Positions 1 to 10,158 are shown, counted from the stretch's first letter. The stretch is 64,000 nucleotides of DNA from Pseudomonadota bacterium (GCA_027487685.1 JAIYDC010000029.1:1-64000), one strand, 5' to 3'. Translations and numbers: made by a program. Notes: a model not told the origin generated them from the sequence alone.

Positions 1-56
1 CGTGGATGTGGGGCCCGTTGTGCTCTCGTCCCCTCGCCAGCGTCTAGGAGGGACAG

Positions 57-1340
57 ATGAGTATTCTTTCTTCTTTTAACATCGGTGTGACAGGGCTTAA
101 CGCCGCCGGCTCCTCAATGGGTGTTGTCGGTGATAACATCGCCAACGCAGGCACCTTCGGGTTCAAGAGTTCACGAGCAGAGTTTCAGGACATGCTTGCC
201 AACTCCCTCAAGGGCATCGACGGCGGTGACCAGATGGGCTCGGGTACAAAGCTCGCCCACATCACGGCCCAGTTCACCCAGGGAACTATCGCCCGCACAA
301 ATAACATCACCGACATTGCGATCAACGGCAACGGATTCTTCTCTGTCGATGCGCCGTTCGGCAAAGGCTACTCCCGGGACGGCTCCTTCCATTTCGACAA
401 AGACGGTTTCATGGTCAATGGAGACGGCTATAAGGTCCAGGGCTTCCAGCCAGATGAGAAAGGGGACATCACGAATAAGCTTGGAGCGATCAAGCTTGGC
501 AATACAAACATTCCTGCTACGCCCACCAACGAAGTCTCAATGCGCTTAAATCTGGATTCTCGAGATGCAGTTAAGGTTTTCGATCCCAAGAACCCGGATA
601 AGACGTCGAACTTCAATAGCTCAGTCACGGTCTATGATTCCGTGGGGACGGCCCGCCTTGTTACACTCTACTTTAATAAGCAAGCCGACGGTGCTACTTG
701 GGAATACCATGCGATGGTCGACGGTGCAGACGCAACCAACGGCAAGGCCGGTGAGATGCTCGAGATGGCCAATGGGAAGCTCCGCTTTGACCAAAAAGGC
801 ATTCTCCAGGAGGAGACACCTGGCCTGAACGCCTTCAACTTTAATAAAGGTGCACTCCCAGGCCAGAAGATAGGCTTTGACTTCGGCGTGTCGGTAAAGG
901 ATGGTGGAACTGGCCTCGACGCTGCGACACAGTTCGGTTCTAAGTCATCTGTCTCTCGCCATACACAAGACGGTGCGTCTGCGGCGACACTCGCTTCCAT
1001 GTCCTTCAACGACAACGGCGTTCTCACTGCAGTGTATGATAATGGAAAGTCGATGGAACTTGGTCAGATCGCGATCGCCAAGTTCGAGAATAACGAGGGC
1101 CTCTTTAAGACGGGGAAGAATCTCTTCAAGGAAACTCGCAAGTCAGGTCAAGCGGCCATGGGAAAACCAGGGGCCGATGGTCGGGGCGAGGTACTTGCGA
1201 AGTCCATCGAGCAATCCAACGTCGACATCGCTAACGAGTTCATCAACCTCATGGCCGCCCAAAGAAACTTCCAGGCCAACACCCGGACCATCACAACGTC
1301 GGATCAGATGCTCCAGGAAGTCCTAAACATCAAGCGCTAA
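57..1340 (+). CDS. flgE: Flagellar hook protein FlgE
   Basis: 427 aa; N-term SILSSFNIGVTGLNAAGSSMGVVGDNIANAGTFGFKSSRAEF and C-term SNVDIANEFINLMAAQRNFQANTRTITTSDQMLQEVLNI are typical of flagellar rod/hook proteins; RBS aggaggg upstream. Confidence 0.95.
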   Translation: MSILSSFNIGVTGLNAAGSSMGVVGDNIANAGTFGFKSSRAEFQDMLANSLKGIDGGDQMGSGTKLAHITAQFTQGTIARTNNITDIAINGNGFFSVDAPFGKGYSRDGSFHFDKDGFMVNGDGYKVQGFQPDEKGDITNKLGAIKLGNTNIPATPTNEVSMRLNLDSRDAVKVFDPKNPDKTSNFNSSVTVYDSVGTARLVTLYFNKQADGATWEYHAMVDGADATNGKAGEMLEMANGKLRFDQKGILQEETPGLNAFNFNKGALPGQKIGFDFGVSVKDGGTGLDAATQFGSKSSVSRHTQDGASAATLASMSFNDNGVLTAVYDNGKSMELGQIAIAKFENNEGLFKTGKNLFKETRKSGQAAMGKPGADGRGEVLAKSIEQSNVDIANEFINLMAAQRNFQANTRTITTSDQMLQEVLNIKR

Positions 1341-1370
1341 TAGATCCTAACTCCTAGATTTTAAACTCCA

Positions 1371-1402
1371 GAAAGGGCAGCGATAAGCTGCCCTTTCTTT
1401 TT
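1371..1402 (+). terminator. Rho-independent terminator after flgE
   Basis: GAAAGGGCAGC-gataa-GCTGCCCTTTC followed by TTTTTT. Confidence 0.9.
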
Positions 1403-1449
1403 TGCAATAGAAGAGTAAAGTTTTTCCTGTAACTGACCGATTCAGTTGT

Positions 1450-2028
1450 ATGACTTCATGGAAACTCCATCTTCTGTACTTAGGACTCGGCGTAGCACTT
1501 TTTATTGCCGGGAAGTACAATGCCACGCCTAAAGCAACCCCAAACCGCACGGTAGCATCTACTAACATGGAAAAACCGATACTCGGTGCTTTTGAGTTCG
1601 TCGAGCTAGGACAAGATAAGGGTTTTGGTTTTATCGCTAAAATCGACTCCGGAGCAGAGACGTCGTCTATCCACGCGACAGATATTCAGGCGCAGTTTAA
1701 AGATGGAATGCAATTTGTGTCCTTCACAACAGTTGACGACCTGGGGAAGGTCCAGCGACTTACGCGGCAGGTGCTCAAGCTGGACACTGTGAAAAGTGCA
1801 AGCGGAACTGGAGTTCGATACTTCATTCAGGAAACGATTTGGATCGGTGATAGCTCATACGATATCGAGGTCAATCTCGCCGACCGTAAGCACCTGAGTC
1901 GAAAGTTTCTTATCGGAAAGAATCTTCTTAAGGTAGGAAACTACATGATCGATACGACTACTAACTTCCATATGACCCGTAAACCAGCGTCCTTGACCTT
2001 TATTAAAGTGTCAAAACCTAAGGAATAG
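1450..2028 (+). CDS. Retropepsin-like / putative ATP-dependent zinc protease family protein, membrane-anchored N-terminus
   Basis: 192 aa; N-terminal hydrophobic segment, then FVELGQDKGFGFIAKIDSGAETSSIHATDI (D-S-G-A active-site-like motif) and DRKHLSRKFLIGKNLL. Confidence 0.75.
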   Translation: MTSWKLHLLYLGLGVALFIAGKYNATPKATPNRTVASTNMEKPILGAFEFVELGQDKGFGFIAKIDSGAETSSIHATDIQAQFKDGMQFVSFTTVDDLGKVQRLTRQVLKLDTVKSASGTGVRYFIQETIWIGDSSYDIEVNLADRKHLSRKFLIGKNLLKVGNYMIDTTTNFHMTRKPASLTFIKVSKPKE

Positions 2029-2029
2029 T

Positions 2030-2242
2030 ATGCACTTCAAATCTCTCTCTTTCATTTTCATTCTTCTTTGCATGTCTCTTAATGCGATCGCCGCCACAGA
2101 TGGGCGTGCCTCTGGAGATAGTTTGAGCACCTCTTTGCAGCTTGTTCCACCCACGGGCAATGAACCGGATAAGGGTGACGGCGAAGGCGGGAAGGGGGAT
2201 TCTGATGATGAGGATGAGGATGAAGAAGGTGCAGACGAATAG
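2030..2242 (+). CDS. Small secreted protein with acidic C-terminal tail
   Basis: 70 aa; signal peptide-like N-term; tail GDSDDEDEDEEGADE; starts 1 nt after the previous stop. Confidence 0.6.
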   Translation: MHFKSLSFIFILLCMSLNAIAATDGRASGDSLSTSLQLVPPTGNEPDKGDGEGGKGDSDDEDEDEEGADE

Positions 2243-2530
2243 AGTCTAAACTGCCCTATTAAAATGGTGTTAGAGTAAGAAAAAGGCGAAAGATTCCAGA
2301 CCCTTACTCTACGGTTAATCGGATAAATCCAGAGAAAAGGCGTCGTAATCGGATGTGTCGAGCTCTGTCTTCCTATCAAGTTTCATTTCCGAAATACGAC
2401 GACCTTTTTTTCAACACCAATGTAAGGGGCCAGTTAGTGGAAGGTGCTCCAAGGCCAACTTAAGCGCTCTTTAAGGTCTCTGACGACGTCCGCCGCACTA
2501 TACTGAGTCGGAGTCGTTAAAGGAGTCCTT

Positions 2531-2770
2531 ATGAAAGCATCGATCTCTATAATCTTTATGATTTTAACTCTACTACAGGCCTGCGATTCCCGCGAAGTGC
2601 GCCCCCCGTCTGAAATTGAGGAGGAGCAACAGCAAAAAATGGAACATGATAGAGAAAAAGATCCGCGGGAGATGGACGAGACCGAACTAAAAGATCAGCA
2701 ACGAAGGGAAGCTGATGCCAGCGATGTGAATTTTACTCCTGCGAATCAAAAGCAAAACGCAATCTTCTAG
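2531..2770 (+). CDS. Small predicted lipoprotein
   Basis: 79 aa; lipobox LLQAC; RBS aaaggag; highly charged body. Confidence 0.65.
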   Translation: MKASISIIFMILTLLQACDSREVRPPSEIEEEQQQKMEHDREKDPREMDETELKDQQRREADASDVNFTPANQKQNAIF

Positions 2771-2997
2771 CCGTTGTTGCCGATGGCCTCAACGGGACAA
2801 GCCGCCAGGGCATTTTCGGCTTCATGGATCTCTTCAGGAGTCAGAGGCTGAAGTTTAACGAAAGCGTGGCCATCATTATCATTCATAGCAAAGAATCGAG
2901 GAGCTTCGACGCAGCAGGCGTCACAGGCGATACAAGAGTCGTCGACAAAATATCTGCCAGCGACGCTACCTTTCACACGTGAGTTTTTATCTGCCAT
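2767..2997 (-). CDS. Ferredoxin-like iron-sulfur protein
   Basis: 76 aa; DDSCIACDACCVEAPRFF ... ALAACPVEAI cysteine pattern. Confidence 0.85.
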   Translation of the reverse strand: MADKNSRVKGSVAGRYFVDDSCIACDACCVEAPRFFAMNDNDGHAFVKLQPLTPEEIHEAENALAACPVEAIGNNG

Positions 2998-3025
2998 AAA
3001 TCAAAGCCCCTTTTTGGAGGCTAAA

Positions 3026-4504
3026 CTACAACAATCCTTGATTTGTGACAATCTTTGCCTTGTTGTTAAGGACTTTGATCAACTCTTCTCTAACTTTTCG
3101 GGAAAAGAGTTGAGTTTGGGCGCCAACCTCTGCTTTTAGCTGTTCTGGCGTTTTGCCCTCGGTGACCTTCTTGCCAACGACTTTTACCAGGAAAATAGTC
3201 CCAGGATTGCCGAAATTCAATACTGACCCCGCTTGGGCCTTGAAGATCTGCTCAGCCTCTTGAGGGGCCAGGTCGGCCGAATCGAGCTTTTGGTCGAATT
3301 GGTTAACGTCGGCGTTAGAGAAGACTTGGCCGCTGACTTTCTTTGCAAGGGCCTCAACTGAACCGAAATCATTCTGCGCGAGCCTTGCTTCCAGATCCAC
3401 GGCGGTTGATTTCAGCAGTTTATCGAGATCCTGGGCCTTCGTTTTCTGTAGTTCCATACGTGCGAGCTCATTCTGAACTAACTCGAGGGACTTGGTCTCT
3501 GCAGCCTTCTTATCTTCAACGTAAATCAGGTGGTGCCCGAAGCTTGACTTTACCGGCTCAGAGATCTCGCCTTTCTTCATAGCGAAAGCGACTTTCTCGA
3601 ACTCCGGTACCATCCTTCCGGCGCCGAACCAACCAAGGTCTCCTCCGTTGGACTTACCGGTATCGTCTTCGGTTTCCTTCTTGGCAATGTCGCTGAAGTT
3701 CTTTTGAGTTACTTTCGTCCGGATGGCCTTTATGCGCTCAAGTGCCTTGGCATCGTCGCCCTTGATCAGGATATGGCGTGCTTTGACTTCTTCAGGCTTG
3801 TTGTATTTTGCGATGTTCTCCGCGTAAGCCGCTTCGAGTGCCTTTTTATTCTCTGGTTTTGCGAGGTACTGAGTGACCTCCTGCTCGGAAACCGAGACTA
3901 GCGGTGCCAGTGCCTGGCGGCTGATTTTAACCCCTTGAACGGTCACCTGGTTACTCTTGAACTTCGTGACGTCGCTGACAAAACCTTCTGAGACGATAAG
4001 GTTGTTGAAAAGCTCGTCGACTTTCTTTTGCTTGAGATCATTACCCACGAGCTCTTCAAACTGAGTCGGAGTGTATCCATTGCCTTGCAGCATATTGCGG
4101 TAGCGGTTCACGTCAAACTGGTCATTAGTTTTGAAGTAAGTCATTGCTTTGATCTCGTTTTTGACTTCTTCCAATGACACGATGATTCCCATCTGTTCCG
4201 CAGTGTTTAAGATCAGCTTCTGCTGGATCAGACCGTTTAGGACGGATTGCTTAATCCCCATTTCTTCGAGCTGCTTCTGGCTAAGGCCATTGCCGCCCAT
4301 CATTTGGTTGAAAAATTCGACCTGTCGGGTAAGCGCAACGTTATACTCTTTCGTCGTTATCGGAGTTCCATCGACTGAGCCCACCTGCTGGGCCGATCCC
4401 ATGGAGAAGTTATCAAAGTTACTGAAAAGGAAGCTGGCGGTGATGATGAGGAAGATGAAGGTCAGGATGAAGTACGAAATCTTATTCGCGTAGGCGTTTT
4501 TCAT
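3026..4504 (-). CDS. ppiD: PpiD-like membrane-anchored peptidyl-prolyl isomerase/chaperone (SurA_N + parvulin domains)
   Basis: N-terminal TM anchor, then SurA-like region and parvulin domain (EVKARHILIKG...GGDLGWFGAGRMVPEFEKVAFAMKKGEISEPVKSSFGHHLIYVEDKK); start moved to ATG at 4504 with RBS AAGGGAG (ORF track opens at 4537). Confidence 0.85.
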   Translation of the reverse strand: MKNAYANKISYFILTFIFLIITASFLFSNFDNFSMGSAQQVGSVDGTPITTKEYNVALTRQVEFFNQMMGGNGLSQKQLEEMGIKQSVLNGLIQQKLILNTAEQMGIIVSLEEVKNEIKAMTYFKTNDQFDVNRYRNMLQGNGYTPTQFEELVGNDLKQKKVDELFNNLIVSEGFVSDVTKFKSNQVTVQGVKISRQALAPLVSVSEQEVTQYLAKPENKKALEAAYAENIAKYNKPEEVKARHILIKGDDAKALERIKAIRTKVTQKNFSDIAKKETEDDTGKSNGGDLGWFGAGRMVPEFEKVAFAMKKGEISEPVKSSFGHHLIYVEDKKAAETKSLELVQNELARMELQKTKAQDLDKLLKSTAVDLEARLAQNDFGSVEALAKKVSGQVFSNADVNQFDQKLDSADLAPQEAEQIFKAQAGSVLNFGNPGTIFLVKVVGKKVTEGKTPEQLKAEVGAQTQLFSRKVREELIKVLNNKAKIVTNQGLL

Positions 4505-4646
4505 GGAACTCCCTTTTGGAGAAATAGTGCAAGTCATTTTATCGGGAAGCCACTCTTACGGTCAAAAGAAATTCTCTCGAAACATCGTTGGCATCGGGTA
4601 GGGACTTCTATTAATCTTATGTGATCAGCAAAATAAGGGTTCGCGA

Positions 4647-5573
4647 TTGAAACTAATCCAAGAGTCTTCCAAGACTAAAATTGTCAATAATCTTATCGTC
4701 GGAATGTTCGCCGTCTATGGGATCTCGCAGAAGCAGTTTAACCTTAGTGAGCCATCGGTTTTCCATCAAGTCGTTACTGAGGTCGTAGCGCCCGTTCAGG
4801 AAGGACTTGCCAGCTCGCGTAAGAACTTAGCATCGCTCTGGGATAACTACATCGCCATCGTGAATACCAGTAAAGAAAACTCGGTCCTCAAGAAGCAAAT
4901 TTCTCGTCTTGAAAGTGATCTTTCGTCAATGGAAGAGATCCGGAAGGAGAACCTCCGTCTTAAGCGCCTCATGAGCTACACCGAAGAGCAGAGTTACCAA
5001 AAGGTCATGGCCCAGGTCGTCGGCTGGGACTCGGCCAACGAGTTCAAGGTCATCCGACTCAATAAGGGAACTCGTCATGGGATTCGGACCATGGCCCCGG
5101 TGGTTACAGATCAGGGTCTCGTGGGTTATGTCTACAGGGCATCCGAGAACTACGCCGATGTTCTTACGATTCTTGACCAGAACAATCGTGTCGACATCGT
5201 CGTCGAACGGACCCGGACCCATGGAATCGTTGAAGGTGTCTTTAATTTCAAGTGCGCCCTAAAATACATCACTCGAAATGAACCAGTAGAAGTCGGAGAT
5301 AAACTTATCACCGCCGGTGTTGGTGGTATTTACCCCAAGGGAGTCAAGGTTGGGATGATCACAGACATCACGAAGGAGAACTTCGGGATGACCCTTTCGA
5401 TCGAGGTCATTCCTAGCGTAGACTTTGATAAGCTCGAAGAAGTCATGGTTATGATACCTCTCGAGGGTGGTGTTCAGGCAAGCTTTTCAACCTCTGACAG
5501 CGGACCTCTTACCAATTCGCCTACAGTAATTCCTGTGAGCGCAGCGCCGGCGACCCAGGAGACGAAGATATGA
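4647..5573 (+). CDS. mreC: Rod shape-determining protein MreC
   Basis: 308 aa; coiled coil plus VVTDQGLVGYVYRASENYADVLTILDQNNRVDIVVERTRTHGIVEG; upstream of mreD/PBP2/rodA. Confidence 0.93.
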   Translation: MKLIQESSKTKIVNNLIVGMFAVYGISQKQFNLSEPSVFHQVVTEVVAPVQEGLASSRKNLASLWDNYIAIVNTSKENSVLKKQISRLESDLSSMEEIRKENLRLKRLMSYTEEQSYQKVMAQVVGWDSANEFKVIRLNKGTRHGIRTMAPVVTDQGLVGYVYRASENYADVLTILDQNNRVDIVVERTRTHGIVEGVFNFKCALKYITRNEPVEVGDKLITAGVGGIYPKGVKVGMITDITKENFGMTLSIEVIPSVDFDKLEEVMVMIPLEGGVQASFSTSDSGPLTNSPTVIPVSAAPATQETKI

Positions 5574-6106
5574 GAATGCGTTTTTCCCAAATGCTAATGT
5601 CGTTTGTGATCTCTCTCGGGCTTCTCACAGGACTAGAGATTGTAACTGCTACAATCTTGCCAGCCTTCGGTTGGCACGAGTATCGTTTGACGTTTAATGT
5701 GCTCATTATTATTTTCCTCGCGATTCGTCTTGATTCTCCTTTAGTGCCCTGGATGATCATGGGCCTTCAGACAGTCCATTCAGTTTTTTCGGTTGAGGGC
5801 TGGGCACTTGGAACTTTCGCTGGTCTTATCGTCATGCTGTCTGCGAACTATTTAAAGGAAATTCTCCATCTGACTACGGCGTTCATGACGATGTTCACTG
5901 TTCAGCTGTTTCAGCTTATTTGGTACATTACTGTTACATTGATCATCTGCCTGAAGATTTCGAACTTTGAAAAGTTTGGTCTGATTATATGGAGCTTCAT
6001 CCCAGGGAGTATTCTCCTGTCGCTCCTATCTCCGATCCTTTTCTGGGTCCTAGAACAGGTCTGGCGTGTTCCCTCTGAGGGTGGCCCGCGGGGAGTTGAG
6101 ATTTAA
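5570..6106 (+). CDS. mreD: Rod shape-determining protein MreD
   Basis: 178 aa polytopic membrane protein overlapping mreC and followed by PBP2. Confidence 0.85.
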   Translation: MRMRFSQMLMSFVISLGLLTGLEIVTATILPAFGWHEYRLTFNVLIIIFLAIRLDSPLVPWMIMGLQTVHSVFSVEGWALGTFAGLIVMLSANYLKEILHLTTAFMTMFTVQLFQLIWYITVTLIICLKISNFEKFGLIIWSFIPGSILLSLLSPILFWVLEQVWRVPSEGGPRGVEI

Positions 6107-8106
6107 TGTTCGGCGAAGAAGAACTAGTCAAGATCCATAAAGATCGTGCGACCCTCATCTCCTACATTATTACAGCGGCATTTGGGCTGGTCCTGTCCCG
6201 GCTATGGTACCTCCAGGTCTATAAGGGCGAGACACTTCATAATTATTCCATTCAGAACCGACTCCGGAAAGAGGTGGTTTGGGCGCCACGGGGGCTCATC
6301 TATTCCCGAGACGATCAGCTCCTGGTGGATAATATCCCTCGCTTCGATGCGATTCTGACGCCTCAGTTCCTCCAGGACGCTGAAGAGACATTAAAAAAGC
6401 TTGGGACTATTCTCAACACGGATGTTTCGGCCATCAAGCAGATCCTTAAGAAGAACTCAAACCAGGCCAAGTACCGACCAATTATTATCAAAAAAAATAT
6501 CTCCTTTGCAGAGCTCGCCCAAATTGAGACCCAGAACGCTGATCTCCCAGGCGTTAGCGTCGACACTTTTATTTCCCGCGAGTACCGTGACAAGGATATC
6601 GGGGCCCATCTCCTGGGTTACATCTCGGAGATATCCCAGGTTCAGTTACCGAAGCTTCGTGAGCGCGACCGAATGGATTATCGTTTAGGGGACTTCATTG
6701 GTCAGTTTGGAATCGAGGAGCAACTCGACAAGTATCTGCGGGGCGAGAATGGTCACGAGTTTGTCGAGGTCGATGCCCGAGGTCGGCGTAAGCGCTACAT
6801 TAATACGGATAATCTTTTTAAAGGAATCGAGGACGAAAAGCCCCTCTCCGGGATGAACATTAAGCTCACCATTGACCGGGATATGCAGATTGCGGCCTAC
6901 AACGCTCTCGAGGGGAAAGTTGGCGGCATCATCGCAATTGACATCGATTCCGGTGAGGTTCTAACGATGGTTTCAAGGCCATCCTTTGATCCGTCTCAGT
7001 TCTCCCGGGGCCTTACTTCTGAGTACTGGAGAGGCTTAGTAGGCAACAAAGAGCACCCGCTTAGAGACCGCAACATCCAGGAACACTTTTCTCCCGGTTC
7101 GACCTTCAAGGCCCTCACTGGAATCGCTGCTTTTGAAAAAGGCGAGATCGACGAGAACACCGAGGTCAACTGCGGTGGATCGTTCCGCTTGGGTCGCAAG
7201 GTCTACCACTGCTGGAAAAAAGAAGGTCACGGTCCAACTAATCTCGTCAAAGCGATCCGCGAATCCTGTAACGTCTTCTTTCAGAAGGCAGCAAACCGCA
7301 TGGACATTGATGATCTGGCCTACTACGCCAAGAGCTTTGGACTCGGTGCCCGGACTGGGATCTCCCTTCCGCGTGAAGTCTCTGGTCTCATTCCTACAAA
7401 GGAATGGAAGAAGAAGCGCTACGGGCAGGAATGGCAGGCAGGAGAAACTCTTTCCTGCGCCATCGGTCAGTCTTATGTCCTCGCCTCGACGATGCAGATG
7501 GCCATCTCCTACGCTGCGATCGCTAACGGCGGAAGGATCTACCGGCCTTACGTCGTAAAAGATATTTATGACACCGACGGGGAGTTAGTGAAGACCTTCA
7601 CACCTGAGCTTCTCTCAGAGATCAAGCTGCAGAATCCTAAGACCCTCAAGTTTGTCCGGGAAGGTCTCTTTCAGGTGGTCAATAACCCGAAGGGAACTGC
7701 ATTTGCCCGCCGCGGACAAGGTATCCTGATGGCCGGGAAGACGGGAACTTCGCAGGTTAAAAGTGCCAGCGCTGATAAAGTCTACCAGAAATGTGAGCTC
7801 ATGGACTACGAGTCACGGCACCACGGACTTTTCGTCGGCTTTGCTCCTTTCGATAACCCAAAGATCGCTGCTGCGGCCATCGTCGAACACGGTTGCCACG
7901 GATCGAGCGCTGCAACTCCGGTGGTGGAAGCCGTCATCACCCAGTACATGAAGAAGTACCAGCCGGAGATGTACCTCCAGAATCTGGAGAAAGATAAGGC
8001 GATCAAAGATAACTGGGTTAAGTCCCTGCGAGTGGCGCAACCTGCGACCCCTACGGCGGCAACAGCACCGAATCCTGAAGCTGCCCCTGCCGTGGAAGCC
8101 GAATAA
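6106..8106 (+). CDS. mrdA: Penicillin-binding protein 2 (MrdA/PbpA)
   Basis: 666 aa; transpeptidase motifs SPGSTFK, SCN, KTGTSQ. Confidence 0.95.
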   Translation: MFGEEELVKIHKDRATLISYIITAAFGLVLSRLWYLQVYKGETLHNYSIQNRLRKEVVWAPRGLIYSRDDQLLVDNIPRFDAILTPQFLQDAEETLKKLGTILNTDVSAIKQILKKNSNQAKYRPIIIKKNISFAELAQIETQNADLPGVSVDTFISREYRDKDIGAHLLGYISEISQVQLPKLRERDRMDYRLGDFIGQFGIEEQLDKYLRGENGHEFVEVDARGRRKRYINTDNLFKGIEDEKPLSGMNIKLTIDRDMQIAAYNALEGKVGGIIAIDIDSGEVLTMVSRPSFDPSQFSRGLTSEYWRGLVGNKEHPLRDRNIQEHFSPGSTFKALTGIAAFEKGEIDENTEVNCGGSFRLGRKVYHCWKKEGHGPTNLVKAIRESCNVFFQKAANRMDIDDLAYYAKSFGLGARTGISLPREVSGLIPTKEWKKKRYGQEWQAGETLSCAIGQSYVLASTMQMAISYAAIANGGRIYRPYVVKDIYDTDGELVKTFTPELLSEIKLQNPKTLKFVREGLFQVVNNPKGTAFARRGQGILMAGKTGTSQVKSASADKVYQKCELMDYESRHHGLFVGFAPFDNPKIAAAAIVEHGCHGSSAATPVVEAVITQYMKKYQPEMYLQNLEKDKAIKDNWVKSLRVAQPATPTAATAPNPEAAPAVEAE

Positions 8107-8122
8107 CAACTAAACGGAGTTT

Positions 8123-9238
8123 GTGTTGAATCAGACCATCGTCCAATTCCTTAAGCGCTATGACTTCAGCTTCATCGGAAGTATGTCGGCCATTTTCCTA
8201 GTTGGAGTGCTGAACTTGTATTCCGCGACCCATTCCCAGGCCCATGATGGCCTAGATTCCCTCTATAAGTCACAGATTGGCTGGTACTTCATTTCGATTT
8301 GTGTGGCCATTGGCATAAGTTTTTTAAATCCGAAGACTTTTGAACGCTTCGCCTACGTTGGCTACATTGCGACCCTCTTCCTTGTGCTTCTAGTTCTGTT
8401 GATGGGTAAAGTTGGGATGGGGGCCCAGCGCTGGCTTGTCATAGGCCCCATCCGGATGCAGCCCTCAGAGTTTATGAAGATGGGCCTTGTGCTGGCTCTG
8501 GCCAGATACTTCACGAAGGTTTACCCAGAGCGCCAGCTTGGATTTAGGGATCTCATCCTGCCTGGCCTCATAACAGGTATTCCAGCTGTGATGGTTATTA
8601 TTCAGCCGGACCTCGGGACTGGTATGCTCCTGGTTTTCATTTTCGCCCTTATGATCTTTTACAAGCGCCTCAAGTGGCGGACCATCGTTACCCTAGGTAT
8701 CATCAGCCTCGTCTCGGGTGTCTTGATGTATAATTTCGGTCTTAGAGAATATCAGAAAAAACGGATTCACACTTTCATTGATCCTTATGAGGATGCTAAG
8801 GGGTCCGGTTATAACGCAATTCAGTCGGAGATTGCGATTGGTTCAGGTCGGCTCTTCGGCAAAGGCTTTAAAAACTCTTCCCAGGCATCCCTAAATTATC
8901 TCCCCGAGAACCACACGGACTTCGTCTTTGCTATCTTTAATGAGGAGCATGGTTTTTTCGGATCTGTATTTCTGATCATTCTGTACCTGGTGTTTTTCAT
9001 GCGAATGATTTGGCTCGCCACCTCGGTACAGCGGTTCTTTGATTCGGTCCTTATCGTCGGGATTATGTCGATCTTTTTCTGGCACTCGTTTATTAATATG
9101 GCGATGGTGTCGGGACTTTTGCCCATTGTCGGGATTCCACTCCCACTCATGAGTTACGGGGGATCTTCCATGCTTACTTTTGGGGTTGGGGTTGGAATTG
9201 CGACCTCGATCTCGAATAGCAGGAACTTCTTTAACTAA
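8123..9238 (+). CDS. rodA: SEDS peptidoglycan polymerase RodA
   Basis: 371 aa; GMGAQRWLVIGPIRMQPSEFMKMGLVLALARYF, PENHTDFVFAIFNEEHGF, LPLMSYGGSS; GTG (or TTG at 8126) start. Confidence 0.95.
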   Translation: MLNQTIVQFLKRYDFSFIGSMSAIFLVGVLNLYSATHSQAHDGLDSLYKSQIGWYFISICVAIGISFLNPKTFERFAYVGYIATLFLVLLVLLMGKVGMGAQRWLVIGPIRMQPSEFMKMGLVLALARYFTKVYPERQLGFRDLILPGLITGIPAVMVIIQPDLGTGMLLVFIFALMIFYKRLKWRTIVTLGIISLVSGVLMYNFGLREYQKKRIHTFIDPYEDAKGSGYNAIQSEIAIGSGRLFGKGFKNSSQASLNYLPENHTDFVFAIFNEEHGFFGSVFLIILYLVFFMRMIWLATSVQRFFDSVLIVGIMSIFFWHSFINMAMVSGLLPIVGIPLPLMSYGGSSMLTFGVGVGIATSISNSRNFFN

Positions 9239-9248
9239 GATGAGAAAT

Positions 9249-9273
9249 GGACAGGCGGAACCTGTCCTCTTCT
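9249..9273 (+). terminator. Probable terminator after rodA
   Basis: GGACAGG-cggaa-CCTGTCC followed by tcttctt. Confidence 0.6.
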
Positions 9274-9488
9274 TAGATTGTAAGAATTGTGTTCTTAGAA
9301 GACATTCGCAGAGTAACGGTTTGCACCTTGAGACAGAAGACGAGAGTTAAGAATGTGCTCAGGCGATAGGCGAAGCCGACTAAAAATTCAACACAACAAA
9401 AAAGGGGTTGGAAAAAATTCAGAGCTTAACTCCACGAATATGAATCGAGATAAAATGTCTGAAGAACATTTAACTAGGAGGAGAGAAA

Positions 9489-10070
9489 ATGAAGAGAATA
9501 CTTTTAGTTGCGGCCCTAGCGATATCAACACAGACCTTCGCAAGCGACTGTAATCCCGATCCAGTCATCGGTAGAAATATTGAATCAGGCCAATCAGTCA
9601 TTTATCAAAATAAAGTTTTTGTCGTAAACAACGAAATATGCAAAGAGGCCTACGATTTGCGGTCAACAGACGGCATGCGCACTTTGATCTCTGACGTCCC
9701 TCGGGATCAGCTCTCTGTAATGTCCCGATGTAACAACGGGCATTGTATAAGTGATTTTGTGTATGACCTGGAGACTTTGAGTGAAGTAAGAATTATGGGT
9801 CTCTCATTCGATGGTGGCTTTATCGTGAGACCCGTTAATAACAGTAATATGTATGGACCAGTTAAACGTCAACAGCTTGCCAGGACAAAGGATTGTGTTA
9901 TTGCCAACTACAGCACGATCTGCGTTGGTAGCTACGTCAAAGATGAGTCCAACCAGCGCTTCAAAGTTGTAGGTATCCAACAAAATGAAAAGCTTGTACT
10001 AAGTTCCACTGATGGCAGAAATACCATCAGCGCGAACGTTGACCCAACGAATGTTCTGCGAACTCTTTAG
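9489..10070 (+). CDS. Secreted protein of unknown function with three internal beta-type repeats
   Basis: 193 aa; RBS aggaggagag; signal peptide ending TFASDC; three related segments. Confidence 0.75.
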   Translation: MKRILLVAALAISTQTFASDCNPDPVIGRNIESGQSVIYQNKVFVVNNEICKEAYDLRSTDGMRTLISDVPRDQLSVMSRCNNGHCISDFVYDLETLSEVRIMGLSFDGGFIVRPVNNSNMYGPVKRQQLARTKDCVIANYSTICVGSYVKDESNQRFKVVGIQQNEKLVLSSTDGRNTISANVDPTNVLRTL

Positions 10071-10077
10071 TATCTAT

Positions 10078-10112
10078 CTCATCGGACCCATAAGAAGGTC
10101 CGATGAGTTTTA
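10078..10112 (+). terminator. Rho-independent terminator
   Basis: CTCATCGGACC-cataagaa-GGTCCGATGAG followed by TTTTAT. Confidence 0.85.
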
Positions 10113-10158
10113 TCCTATTCTTTAATGGGAGGGGTTCTAGAAATCCCTGGTTGTCTGA

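Noticed and set aside
2011-2379. 122-aa minus-strand ORF
   Set aside because: Overlaps two plus-strand features; Ser-rich low-complexity tract mirrors the acidic tail codons.
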